Position numbers and translations under genes: made by a program. A DNA stretch of 64,000 nt from assembly GCA_031769625.1 (NCBI GenBank), contig JAUIMM010000888.1, positions 930,001-994,000 on the forward strand, given 5' to 3'. Source of the stretch: Taudactylus pleione (Eukaryota; Chordata; Amphibia; Anura; Myobatrachidae). Shown one piece after another: positions 1 to 9,358 of the stretch (within the stretch, counting starts at the first letter, position 1; every line of letters begins with the position of its first letter). The notes below the pieces were generated by a model. It saw only the letters and a list, made by a program, of their open reading frames with translations. It did not search any database and was not told where the DNA came from.

Positions 1-706
1 TCTTCAAAGCACCGGGATGAGGGATACCAGCAGGAACTGACTACACGTTTTGGTAACCATCACTTACCTACCTGCATTATCGTGTATACCCTGTGCCTGA
101 TACTGTGTATATGCATTACGTTTGAGGTGGAGAGTTGAAAGAAGAGGTCACGTTTAAAACTGAACACCCATCCTACAGAATTAAGGAAGGCAATATATAA
201 AGAACATCCATCCCACAGATTTGTCTAGACATTTCTCTAAGACCCTTTATGTTTGGAGTCCCACGAGAGTCTATTGGATATTGTGGACACATCTAGAGAC
301 ATCTCCCGGTTATGGATAGGAGTACTTTTGAGACATTGAAATTGTATAAAGAACACCCTAACTACAGATTACCACTAAGGATTTTGCTGGACTATATTTT
401 ACACCATTCAATTAATAATAACCCAGAATGCACCTCCAATGTGTTTATAAGTTATGTTTGTGTAGAGGTGGGATACCTCTATTGAGTGGAGCTGCTAGGG
501 TTATCACAACAAGCATTACAAACAAGAGATCTAGAGCGCTGTTAACTCCCTTCTCACAAAATACTATACGCTGGGGAAAGGGAGAAGATACTCGTCAGCC
601 GCAGGTGATAACGATTGGGGAGACAAATGCAAACTAACCTTCAATTTCCACATCATTACCGCCCTTACATTGTTACTAATTACGCAAAAGCTGCACAGGG
701 GATTTT
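1..706. other. Unassigned sequence with weak short repeats
   Basis: No gene is recognised. Three imperfect copies of a motif like tataaagaacaycc...acaga occur near 152-182, 196-226 and 346-376, so this may be the end of an old repeat. The short open frames here have no recognisable protein features. Confidence 0.3.
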
Positions 707-1288
707 GGGGGTCATTCAGACCCGTTCGCGAGCAAAGGACGCTCGCAAACGGGTCGATTTTGCCCCACTGCGCATACGCACGAGGGAGGGAGCTCCGTCG
801 TGCGCATGCGCGAGACCCGGATAGCGACGGGCTCTCCATCGCTCCGGGTCTCGCACCAAAGGGGCGTGCTGTCGATGTTGATTGACAGCACGCCCCCTTT
901 GGTGGGCGTGCCGGGGGCGTGACTGCCAGACGGAGGCGTTCCCATGGGAACGCCTACCGTCTGAGTCCGGCCCCACTGACATCAGTAATGATGTCAGTGG
1001 GAGTGATTTTTGGCTCTGATGGAGCCAAAATCATTCCTGGGCTTGCGGAAGCGAGACCCTACCGCAGGGTCTCATCGCAAGCCCGCAAGGGTCTCATCAA
1101 AGCCCGCAGGGTCTCATCGCAAGGGTCTCATCAAAGACCATCGCGACCATATTTTTGGCCGCTCGCATAAGCTGTGGGTGGTCACCCACAGCTATGTGAG
1201 TGGCCAGGAGGCCGCTCCAAATTTAGCTAGGACGGCCCTGATTCAGAGCGAGCGCTCTGGTCAGAGCGTTCAGCTCTGAATCAGGCCC
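707..1288. mobile_element. Harbinger-like MITE, family A
   Basis: The ends are inverted relatives of gggcctgattcag (left gggggtcattcag, right ctgaatcaggccc). The interior is rich in short palindromes, such as a hairpin around tgctgtcgatgttgattgac and another around catgggaacgcc. Two other copies in the window, 39165-39651 and 53799-54319, share the same interior blocks, including gctgtgggtggtcaccca. There is no coding capacity. The 3-bp TSD (ttt on both sides) is low-complexity and weak evidence. Mobilisation by a PIF/Harbinger transposase is inferred from end similarity to the 8-kb element at 21559. Confidence 0.7.
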
Positions 1289-1670
1289 TTTGTCTTTGTT
1301 CCGTTCTAAGAATTTCACAATAAATTCAATATCATCCCACGATGAAAAAAATTTAAATCTTAAAAATTCCAAAGGTGCAAATAAAATTTTTTTTAGAACT
1401 ATTTGAATATGGATATAACATTGTACCTATATGTTTATTATAAAACACATTAATACTAATTAGGGATGTGCCCCGATCCCCGTGTTTTGGTTTTGGATCT
1501 GTATCTCCTTCAAGGTAGAGATGAGCAGGTTTGTATCTCAAAGATCCGAACCCACCCAAATTTTGAGATCCGGGGCGAGAACCGAATGTGCGTTCGATTC
1601 CCCCGCCAGATCTCAAACTGAGGCAAAACCATAGAGACAAAATCTTGCAGCTCTCGAGCTTTTATCTCTC

Positions 1671-1715
1671 TATATAAGGGACCAAGCGGCGGCCGCCATT
1701 TCACTCCAGCTGTGG
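1671..1715 (+). promoter_or_regulatory. TATA box plus gccgccattt motif of hAT-2
   Basis: tatataaggg is followed about 20 bases later by gcggccgccatttcact and agctgtgg. The same arrangement (TATA, then a gccat-type YY1-like core, then ggctgtgg) recurs in hAT-1 at 3769, hAT-1b at 59310 and, with a weaker TATA, on the minus strand of hAT-3 near 55732-55780. It is likely the core promoter of the transposase gene. Confidence 0.6.
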
Positions 1716-1870
1716 AGACTGAACAGGCAGGGTGGGTAGTGTAGGGCTGGGAGGTACTTACCTGTGCTGGTGCTGTCGCTGTGCTGTCTGCTGTGTCCAT
1801 CTGGGCTGGTGGGTGCTGTGCTGTCTGTTGTGACCATCTGGGTCCAAGTTTTGGACCCCTCAAATATATA

Positions 1871-3524
1871 TACAGTCAGGTGCATAAATATTGGGACATT
1901 GACAGAATTTTCATATTTTGGCCTCTATTCACCACCACAATGGCTTTGAAATGAAACAAACAAGATGTGCTTTACCTGCAGACTTTCAGATGTAATTTGA
2001 GGGTAATTACATCCAAATCAGGTGAACGGTGTAGGAATTACAACGGTTTCTATATGTGCCTCCCACTTTTTAAGGGGCCAAAAGTAATGGGACAAACTAA
2101 ACAATCCTAAATCTAACTTTCACTTTTTAATACTTTGTTGCAAATCCTTTGCAGGCAATTACAGCCTGAAGTCTAGAATGCATAGACATCACCAGACGCT
2201 GGGTTTCATCCCTGATGATGCTCTGCCAGGCCTCTATTGCAAATGTCTTCAGTTCCTGCTTGTTCTTGGGGCATTTTCCCTTCAGTTTTGTCTTCATCAA
2301 GTGAAATGCATGCTCAATTGGATTCAGGTCAGGGGATTGACTTGGCCATTGCATAACATTCCACTTTTTAGCCTTAAAAAACTCTTTGGTTGCTTTTGCA
2401 GTATGCTTCGGGTCATTGTCCATCTGCACTGTGAAACGCCTTCCAATGAGTTCTGAAGCATTTGACTGAATATGAGCATATAATATTGCCCTAAACATTT
2501 CAGAATTCATTCTGCTGCTTTTGTCAGCAGTCACATCATCAATAAATACAAAGGAACCAGTTCCATTGGCAGCCATACATACATACCCATGCCATGACAC
2601 TACCACCACCATGCTTCACTGATGAGGTGGTATGTTTTGGATCATGAGCAGTTCCTTTCCTTCTCCATACTCTTCTCTTCCCATCACTCTGGTACAAGTT
2701 GATCTTTGTCTCATCTGTCCATAGGATGTTGTTCCAGAACTGTAATGGCTTTTTTAGATGTTGTTTGGCAAACTGTAATCTGGTCTTCCTGTTTTTGTGG
2801 CTCACCAATGGTTTACAACTTGTAGTGAACCCTCTATATTCACCCTTGTGAAGTCTTCTCTTGATTGTTGACACTGACACATATACACCCACCTCCTGGA
2901 GAGTGTTCTTGATTTGGCCAACTGTTGTGAAGGGGTTTTTCTTCACCAGGGAAATAATTCTTCTGTCATCCACCAGAGTTGTTTTGCGTGGTCTTCCAGG
3001 TCTTTTGGTGTTGCTGAGATCTCCGGTGCGTTCTTTCCTTTTAAGAATGTTCCAAACAGTTGATTTGGCAACACCTAATGTTTTTGCTATCTCTCTGATG
3101 GGTTTGTTTTGATTTTTCAGCCTAATGATGGCTTGCTTCACTGATAGTGACAGCTCTTTGGATCTCATATTGAGAGTCGACAGCAACTGATTCCAAATGC
3201 AAATGTCACACCTAGAAACTGGTCCATACCTTTTACCTGCTTAACTGATAATGAAATAATGAGGGAATAGCTCACACCTGTCCATGAAATAGCTTTTGAG
3301 TTGATAGTCCCATTACTTTTGGCCCCTTAAAAAGTGGGAGGCACATATAGAAACCGTTGTAATTCCTACACCGTTCACGTGATTTGGATGTAATTACCCT
3401 CAAATTACATCTGAAAGTCTGCAGTTAAAGCACATCTTGTTTGTTTCATTTGAAAGCCATTGTGGTGGTGAGTAGAGGCCAAAATATGAAAATTCTGTCA
3501 CTGTCCCAATATTTATGCACCTGA

Positions 3525-3531
<7 letters not shown>
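1871..3531 (-). mobile_element. Tc1-type DNA transposon with about 220-bp inverted repeats
   Basis: The left end is (ta)cagtcaggtgcataaata and the right end is its inverse, tatttatgcacctgactg, at 3510-3527. The inverted repeats continue inward for about 220 bp (1873-2095 against 3307-3527), including the block around ggcacatatagaaaccgttg, with few mismatches. The TA dinucleotide target lies in a TA-rich tract. One transposase gene on the minus strand fills the middle. Long inverted repeats of this type are known in amphibian and fish Tc1 families. The element sits inside hAT-2. Confidence 0.92.
2127..3168 (-). pseudogene. Tc1 transposase, broken by one 4-bp duplication
   Basis: This encodes a cut-and-paste DDE transposase of about 340 residues that acts in the nucleus on its own inverted repeats. 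The start is taken at the methionine of MRSKELSLSVKQ, at 3168, the usual start of the family. In order it has a helix-turn-helix region (IREIAKTLGVAKSTVWNIL), a basic GRPRKT hook, a second helix-turn-helix (TIKRRLHKG), then the catalytic aspartates in WTDETK and MDNDPKHT and the glutamate in DLNPIEH. The spacing of the last two is 34 residues (DD34E). The frame shifts near 2575-2590, just after SVMAW, where catacatacatac shows an extra copy of a 4-bp unit. All three acidic residues survive on either side of the break, so this is a young pseudogene. Confidence 0.9.
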
Positions 3532-3571
<40 letters not shown>

Positions 3572-3578
3572 ATATTAC

Positions 3579-3609
<31 letters not shown>
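3532..3609. repeat. (TA)n microsatellite
   Basis: This is a nearly pure alternating TA tract between the Tc1 and hAT-1. It continues on the far side of hAT-1 at 8856-8915, so it was one tract that received both insertions. It belongs to the spacer of a hAT-2 tandem-repeat unit. Confidence 0.9.
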
Positions 3610-3620
3610 TAGGGGTGAGC

Positions 3621-3647
3621 GGGTTCGGATTTCTGAAATCCGAACCC
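3621..3647. promoter_or_regulatory. 27-bp subterminal palindrome of hAT-1
   Basis: gggttcggattt and its inverse aaatccgaaccc flank a short centre, about 11 bases inside the element end. Each hAT family in this window has a palindrome at this place with a different but still paired sequence (1527, 14327, 55885, 57904, 59161). A transposase binding site or DNA cruciform is the likely role. Confidence 0.6.
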
Positions 3648-3768
3648 CCCCGAGCCCCCCCGATCCGAGTCCGATCCGAGTCAGGCTCGACTTTTCCCGC
3701 CTGACTCGGATCTGACATCGAGGCAAAACGTCATCATCCCGCCTTCCGAGTCTCGCGGGTTTTGGATC

Positions 3769-3814
3769 CTATATAAGGTACCCGCGTCGGCGCCATTTTC
3801 TCACTCGGCTGTGG
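3769..3814 (+). promoter_or_regulatory. TATA box and gccattttc core promoter of hAT-1
   Basis: ctatataagg lies at 3769-3778, followed by gtcggcgccattttctcac and ggctgtgg. The same block occurs at 59310-59354 in hAT-1b with one visible base change. It precedes the tandem array and the transposase ORF, which starts about 1.3 kb downstream. Confidence 0.65.
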
Positions 3815-4100
3815 ACAGTGAAGAGGGAGGGTGGGAGTTAGTGCTGTGTAGTGTAGTGTAGTGTAGTGCTGCTGTTGTCCACTACTTCAAAGTCCATAGG
3901 GGCTGGCTGTGTTGTGCTGTGCTGCTGTTGTTAATAGGGGCTGTGTCCACTACTTCAAAGTCCATAGGGGCTGGCTGGACTGTGTTGTGCAGTCAGTTCC
4001 AAAGTCCTGTGCAGTGTCCCAGTCCTAAAGGGGTGCTGTAGTGTTGTCCAGGGGGTGCTCTGTCCATCAGGGGTGCTCCCCCCAAGTGCTAAAAAAATAA

Positions 4101-5090
4101 TATATTTTCTGTGTTTGTGAATTGTGTGCGCAGTAGCCGCACGTGCATCAACAAAGTAGTGCCAAGCGTGCGCCTGTGTCATAAGTAAAGGGCCGGCTGG
4201 CTTGACCGTTAAGGGTGCTGTAACCCCCGAAAGTACACTCCAGTCCAAACCAAAAAAAAAATTATTTTCTGTGTTTGTGAATTGTGTGCGCAGTAGCCGC
4301 ACGTGCATCAACAAAGTAGTGCCAAGCGTGCGCCTGTGTCATAAGTAAAGGGCCGGCTGGCTTGACCGTTAAGGGTGCTGTAACCCCCGAAAGTACACTC
4401 CAGTCCAAACCTAAAAAAAAATTATTTTCTGTGTTTGTGAATTGTGTGCGCAGTAGCCGCACGTGCATCAACAAAGTAGTGCCAAGCGTGCGCCTGTGTC
4501 ATAAGTAAAGGGCCGGCTGGCTTGACCGTTAAAGGGTGCTGTAACCCCCGAAAGTACACTCCAGTCCAAACCAAAAAAAAATTATTTTCTGTGTTTGTTA
4601 ATTGTGTGCGCAGTAGCCGCACGTGCATCAACAAAGTAGTGCCAAGCGTGCGCCTGTGTCATAAGTAAAGGGCCAGCTGGCTTGACCGTTAAGGGTGCTG
4701 TAACCCCCGAAAGTACACTCCAGTCCAAACCTAAAAAAAAATTATTTTCTGTGTTTGTGAATTGTGTGCGCAGTAGCCGCACGTGCATCAACAAAGTAGT
4801 GCCAAGAGTGCCCCTGTGTCATAAGTAAAGGGCCGGCTGGCTTGACCGTTAAAGGGTGCTGTAACCCCCGAAAGTACACTCCAGTCCAAACCAAAAAAAA
4901 ATTATTTTCTGTGTTTGTGAATTGTGTGCGCAGTAGCCGCACGTGCATCAACAAAGTAGTGCCAAGCGTGCGCCTGTGTCATAAGTAAAGGGCCGGCTGG
5001 CTTGACCGTTAAAGGGTGCTGTAACCCACAAAGTACACTCCAGTCCGAACCAAAAAAAAATTTATTTTCTGTGTTTAGCCGCACGTATAT
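4101..5090 (+). repeat. 160-bp tandem repeat array (six units plus a partial seventh)
   Basis: Unit starts lie at 4101, 4261, 4421, 4581, 4741 and 4901, with a shortened unit from 5061, giving a period of exactly 160. Each unit holds attattttctgtgtttgtg, gcagtagccgcacgtgcatc and gtaagggccggctggcttg-like blocks. Units differ by only a few bases. The array sits between promoter and coding start, so it is 5' leader or enhancer. The sibling hAT-1b has about twelve units. Confidence 0.95.
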
Positions 5091-5110
5091 ATCAAATCGA
5101 TATAACATAA

Positions 5111-8100
5111 ATGGAGGACCAAACTTTCTCCGATAAAAATAAAATAGAGAAAGATCAAGAACCACTTCCTGCTGAAGCTGCTGCCACTAGTCATGACATA
5201 GACGATAACATGCCATCAACGTCGTCTGCCAAGGCCGATGCCCAATGTCATAGTAGAGGGCACATACAATCCCAAATGGCAAAGTTCAGGAAAATGACCT
5301 TGAAAAAGACATTTAAATCAGCTGAAGAGAAACGTAAACTTGCCAATATGCCATTTACGACACGGAGTGGCAAGGAACGGCTAAGGTCGATCCCTAGTAT
5401 GTTCATGACTAGTGGTTCAGCTTCACATGACGATGGAAGCACTCCTCCCACTAAAAAAATCAAAAGAGTTAAGCTGGCAAAAGCACAGCGAAGAACTGTG
5501 CTTTCTAAGAAGATATCACAAATCCCCAAAGAGAGTCCAAGTGTGGTGGTGGTTGCGATGCCTGACCTTCCCAGCACTGGACGGGAAGAGGTGGCTCTTT
5601 CCACCATTTGCACGCCCCCTGCAAGTGCTGAAAGGAGCACCCACAGTCCACTTGCTGATATGCAAATTGAAGATGTCACTGTTGAAGTACAACAGGATGA
5701 GGATACTGGTGTAGCTGGCGCTGAGGAGGAAGTTGGCGAGGAGGATTCTGATGGTGATGTGGTTTGTTTAAATCAGGCTCCGGGGGAGACAGTTGTTGTC
5801 CGTGGGATGAAAAAGCCCATCACGGTCATGCCTGGGCAGAAGACCAAACATTCCACCTCTTTGGTCTGGCAATATTTCTATCCAAATCCGGACAACAACT
5901 GTCTTGCCATATGTACCATATGTAAAGGTGAAATAAGTAGGGGTAGGGACGTCAACCACCTAGGAACATCCTCCCTTATACGGCACCTGCAGCGCGTTCA
6001 TAAAAAGTTACTGTCAAGTTCAGAAACTTTGGCTCAGACCGTAAGCAGTCCAGGGACACCTAAATCCCGTTGTCCTGTTGTATCCAAGCGCCTGCAAACC
6101 ACACCGTCAACTCCCTCCTCGTCAATTTCCTCCTTAGTCAGGATCGGAAGTAGTCCTGCAGGCCATATCACTGGCATGACTGACTCTCCTATCCGGGATT
6201 CCTCCGGAGGATCCTGCATTGCTACGCCTCCTGCTGCCGCTGCTGCTGTTGCTGCTGCTGCTGGGAGTCGTTCATCATCCCAGAGAGGAAGTAGGAACAC
6301 CACTACTTTTACTAAACAATTGACCCTCCAACAGTCCTTAGCGAGGAGGATGAAGTACGACAGCAGTCATCCTGAAGCAAAACGTATAACTGAGGCCTTG
6401 ACTGCTATGTTGGTGTTAGACGTGCGTCCGGTAACCGCCATTAGTGCAGTGGGATTTAGACAATTGATGGAGGTAGGGTGTCCCCTGTTCCAAATCCCGT
6501 CTAGATTCCACTTCACTAGGCAGGCGATACCGAGACTGTACAGAAACGTCAGAAAAAGTGTCCTCAGTGTCCTGAAAAATGCCGTTGTACACAATGTCCA
6601 CTTAACCACGGACATGTGGACAAGTGGAACAGGGCAGACTAAGGACTATATGACTGTGACAGCCCACTGGGTAGATGTATCACCTTACGCAGCAACAGCA
6701 GCAGCGTCACCAGTAGCAGCATCTCAGAAACGCCAGCTCGTTACAAGGCAGGCTACGCTGTGTATCACCGGTTTCAGTAAGAGGCACACCGCCGACAACC
6801 TCTTAGAGAAACTGAGGGAAATCATCGCCCAGTGGCTTACCCCACTTAGACTCTCCTGGGGATTTGTGATATCTGACAACGCCACCAATATTGTGCGGGC
6901 ATTACATCTGGGCAAATTCCAGCACGTCCCATGTTTTGCTCACACAATAAACTTGGTGGTGCAGAATTTTCTGAAAAGCGACAGGGGCGTGCAGGAGACG
7001 CTTTGGGTGGCCCGAAAAATTTCTGGCCACTTTCGCCATTCAGCGACTGCGTGCCGAAGACTGGAGCGCCAGCAAACACTCTTGAACCTGCCCCGCCATC
7101 ACCTGAAGCAAGAGGTTGTGACGCGGTGGAACTCAACCCTCTATATGCTTCAGAGGATGGAGGAGCAGCAAAAGGCCATACAAGCCTATACATCCACCTA
7201 TGACATAGGCAAAGGAGGGGGTATGCACCTGACTCAAGCGCAGTGGAGAATGATTTCCGTGTTGTGCAAGGTTCTTCAGCCCTTCGAACTTGCCACACGT
7301 GAAGTCAGTTCAGACACTGCCAGCTTGAGTCAGGTCATTCCCCTCATCAGGCTTTTGCAGAAGCAGCTGGAGAAAGTGAAGGAGGAGCTAAGACGGAGCG
7401 ATTCCGCTCGGCATGTGGGACTTGTGGATGAAGCCCTTCATTCGCTTTGCCAGGATTCCAGGGTGGTCAATCTGTTGAAATCAGACCACTACATTTTGGC
7501 CACCGTGCTCGATCCTAGGTTTAAAGCCTATGTGGTGTCTCTCTTTCCGGCCGACACAAGCCTGCAGAGGTGCAAAGACCTGCTGGTGAACACACTGTCA
7601 GCTGAAGCGGAACGTGACACGTCAACGGCTCCTTCTTCATTTTCTCCCGCAACTGGGGCTGCCAGGAAAAAACTTAGCTATCCTAAGCAACCCGCTGGCG
7701 GTGATGCAGGGCAGGCAGGACCAAGTTTGGACATCTGGTCCGGACTGAAGGACCTGGCAACAATTTCTGACATGTCTACTGTCACTGCATATGATACTGT
7801 CACCATTGACAGAATGGTGGAGGATTACATCGGTGACAGCATCCAAGTAGGCATGTCAGACAGTCCATACCTGTACTGGCAGGAAAAAGAGGCAATTTGG
7901 AGGCCCCTGTACAAACTGGCTCTATTTTACCTGAGTTGCCCCCCCTCCAGTGTGTACTCCGAAAGAGTGTTTAGTGCAGCCGGGAACCTTGTCAGCGAAA
8001 GGCGTAGGAGGTTGCTTCCACAGAATGTGGAGAAGATGATGTTCATCAAAATGAATTATCAGCTCTTCCAGGGAGACCAGCCTCCAGAAGGTACAGAGGG

Positions 8101-8221
8101 ACCTGTGGTGGTGGATTCAAGTGGGGACGAGTTAATACTTTGTGAGGATGAGGATGTACACACTGAAGAGGGTGAGGAATCGGTGGATGAGGAGGATGAG
8201 GATGACATCTTGCCTCCGTAG
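5111..8221 (+). CDS. hAT transposase with BED zinc finger (ZBED-like), full length
   Basis: This encodes a 1036-residue cut-and-paste transposase of the hAT superfamily, Ac/ZBED branch. A BED zinc finger for DNA binding lies near residues 250-300, with C268, C271, H292 and H297. Catalytic-core signatures follow: D501 in TTDMWTS, D589 in ISDNATN, C608 and H611 in CFAH, W673 in TRWNS, and E951 in YSERVFSAAGNL, inside the C-terminal hAT dimerisation region. The tail is very acidic (VDEEDEDD). The reading frame has no stop or frameshift and all expected catalytic residues are present, so it could be active. The start follows directly after the tandem array; the sibling copy uses the same start at 61673. 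It is not a domesticated host ZBED gene, because it lies between hAT ends with repeats and promoter. Introns cannot be excluded but none is needed. Confidence 0.93.
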   Translation: MEDQTFSDKNKIEKDQEPLPAEAAATSHDIDDNMPSTSSAKADAQCHSRGHIQSQMAKFRKMTLKKTFKSAEEKRKLANMPFTTRSGKERLRSIPSMFMTSGSASHDDGSTPPTKKIKRVKLAKAQRRTVLSKKISQIPKESPSVVVVAMPDLPSTGREEVALSTICTPPASAERSTHSPLADMQIEDVTVEVQQDEDTGVAGAEEEVGEEDSDGDVVCLNQAPGETVVVRGMKKPITVMPGQKTKHSTSLVWQYFYPNPDNNCLAICTICKGEISRGRDVNHLGTSSLIRHLQRVHKKLLSSSETLAQTVSSPGTPKSRCPVVSKRLQTTPSTPSSSISSLVRIGSSPAGHITGMTDSPIRDSSGGSCIATPPAAAAAVAAAAGSRSSSQRGSRNTTTFTKQLTLQQSLARRMKYDSSHPEAKRITEALTAMLVLDVRPVTAISAVGFRQLMEVGCPLFQIPSRFHFTRQAIPRLYRNVRKSVLSVLKNAVVHNVHLTTDMWTSGTGQTKDYMTVTAHWVDVSPYAATAAASPVAASQKRQLVTRQATLCITGFSKRHTADNLLEKLREIIAQWLTPLRLSWGFVISDNATNIVRALHLGKFQHVPCFAHTINLVVQNFLKSDRGVQETLWVARKISGHFRHSATACRRLERQQTLLNLPRHHLKQEVVTRWNSTLYMLQRMEEQQKAIQAYTSTYDIGKGGGMHLTQAQWRMISVLCKVLQPFELATREVSSDTASLSQVIPLIRLLQKQLEKVKEELRRSDSARHVGLVDEALHSLCQDSRVVNLLKSDHYILATVLDPRFKAYVVSLFPADTSLQRCKDLLVNTLSAEAERDTSTAPSSFSPATGAARKKLSYPKQPAGGDAGQAGPSLDIWSGLKDLATISDMSTVTAYDTVTIDRMVEDYIGDSIQVGMSDSPYLYWQEKEAIWRPLYKLALFYLSCPPSSVYSERVFSAAGNLVSERRRRLLPQNVEKMMFIKMNYQLFQGDQPPEGTEGPVVVDSSGDELILCEDEDVHTEEGEESVDEEDEDDILPP

Positions 8222-8272
8222 AGCCAGTTTGTGCAGGGACACATTAATTGCCAGCTTGCTTTGTGGGGGCCC

Positions 8273-8338
8273 AAACGAACCAATCATTTCAGCCACAGTT
8301 GTGTGGCAGACCCTGGCGCTGAAATGATTGATTTGTTA
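8273..8338 (+). other. Conserved 3' stem-loop of hAT-1
   Basis: aaacgaaccaatcatttcag pairs with gctgaaatgattgatttgtt across a loop of about 25 bases. It lies just after the stop codon. Equivalent stems occur in hAT-2 (12541-12601) and hAT-1b (62750-62814), although loop sequences differ. It could act in mRNA 3' end function or as a transposase contact; the role is unknown. Confidence 0.7.
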
Positions 8339-8855
8339 AAGTGTGCATGTCCTGTTTATACAACATAAGGGTGGGTGGGAGGGCCCAAGGACAATTCCAT
8401 CTTGCACCTCTTTTTTTCTTTGCATTATGTACAGTTTGGGGCCTAGTTTTTCTAACTGCCATCCTGCCTGCCACTGCAGTGTCACTCCTAGATGGGTCAC
8501 GTGTTTGTGCCGCCCACTCGTGTCGCTTAGCATAGTCATCCAGCTACCTCGGTGCAACCTTTTGGACATAAAAACACTATTGTGAGGTGTGAGGTGTTCA
8601 GAATAGACTGGAAATGAGTGGAAATTAAGGTTATTGAGGTTAATAATAGCATAGGAGCAGAAAAACCTACAAATTCTGTGATTTTAGCTGTTTTTATGCT
8701 TTTTTTCAAAAAAATACAGATCCAAAACACAAAACCCAGAACCCAAAACACGGAAGGGTGGTTTTGGCAAAACCAATCCAGATCCAAAACACGAAGAAAG
8801 ATCCAGATCCAAAACCAAAACACAAAACACGAAAAGTGGCCGGTGCACACCCCTA

Positions 8856-8881
8856 ATATATATATATATTATATATATGTA

Positions 8882-8912
<31 letters not shown>

Positions 8913-8964
8913 ATATAATGTCTTTTTATTGTTTTTCTGTGTGTGTGTGTGTGTGTGTGTGTTA
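8856..8964. repeat. (TA)n followed by (GT)n microsatellites
   Basis: The TA tract continues the one at 3532-3609. It is followed by ttttctgtgtgtgtgtgtg, the start of a hAT-2 tandem unit whose gtgtgtg core has expanded. Confidence 0.9.
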
Positions 8965-9290
8965 GGCTTAGCCACACAAGATACAGCAACGAAACCTAGT
9001 GCTACCCAACTCCAGTCGTCATCATTCTGTGCTCTGGGCCCAAGTTCTGGACCCGAAAAAAAAATAAAACAAATAGTATCTTTTTTAGTCTAATATTTTT
9101 CTGTGTGTGCGCGTGTTAGGCTTAGAACAAGATGCAGCCGGCAATGGAAGCTGCAACCTAGTGCTGCCCGACTCCAGTTTCATCATCAATCTGTGCTCTG
9201 GGCCCAAGTTCTGGACCTGAAAAAAAAATAAAACAAATAGTGTATTTTTTTGTCTAATTTTTTTCTGTGTTCGCACGACTGCAGGTGTGT
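8925..9290 (+). repeat. About 160-bp tandem units in the hAT-2 5' leader
   Basis: At least two units are visible, each with tttctgtgtg, gttaggctta, tagtgctgcccgactccag and gggcccaagttctggacc followed by an A-rich spacer. The half unit left of the Tc1 at 1840-1870 belongs to the same array. The position and period match the array of hAT-1, although the sequence is different. Confidence 0.75.
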
Positions 9291-9358
9291 GAATTTTGTA
9301 ACCGCACCTTGGCTACACTATTGGGTGATTGTGACACTGCTTCAAGACTGCAGAAAAT

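Larger units (their letters stand above)
3610..8855 (+). mobile_element. hAT-1, apparently intact autonomous hAT transposon
   Basis: The 5' end taggggtgagcgg and 3' end ccggtgcacacccctaa form short hAT-type inverted ends. The flanks are atatatat on both sides (3602-3609 and 8856-8863); that fits an 8-bp TSD, but the target is a TA tract, so the TSD alone is weak. The stronger evidence is the sibling copy at 59150-63333, with the same ends and a unique TSD. Layout: subterminal palindrome, TATA promoter, six 160-bp repeats, one long transposase ORF, 3' hairpin, A-rich 3' subterminal region. Confidence 0.93.

Noticed and set aside
716..1279. Frames of 70-90 residues inside the family A MITE
   Set aside because: The related MITEs at 39165 and 53799 do not keep these frames; palindromic GC-rich DNA explains them.
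4101..5090. CRISPR-like array
   Set aside because: Units are joined without unique spacers, the period is 160, and the setting is a eukaryotic hAT transposon.
3955..5165. Series of overlapping 70-residue frames on the minus strand with near-identical sequence
   Set aside because: They are translations of the 160-bp leader repeats of hAT-1, opposite to the transposase. The period is not a multiple of three and the frames have no start context or domain. The same holds for 59529-61607.
5111..8221. Domesticated host ZBED gene
   Set aside because: The frame lies between hAT ends with subterminal palindrome and leader array, and a sibling with a perfect target duplication exists at 59150.
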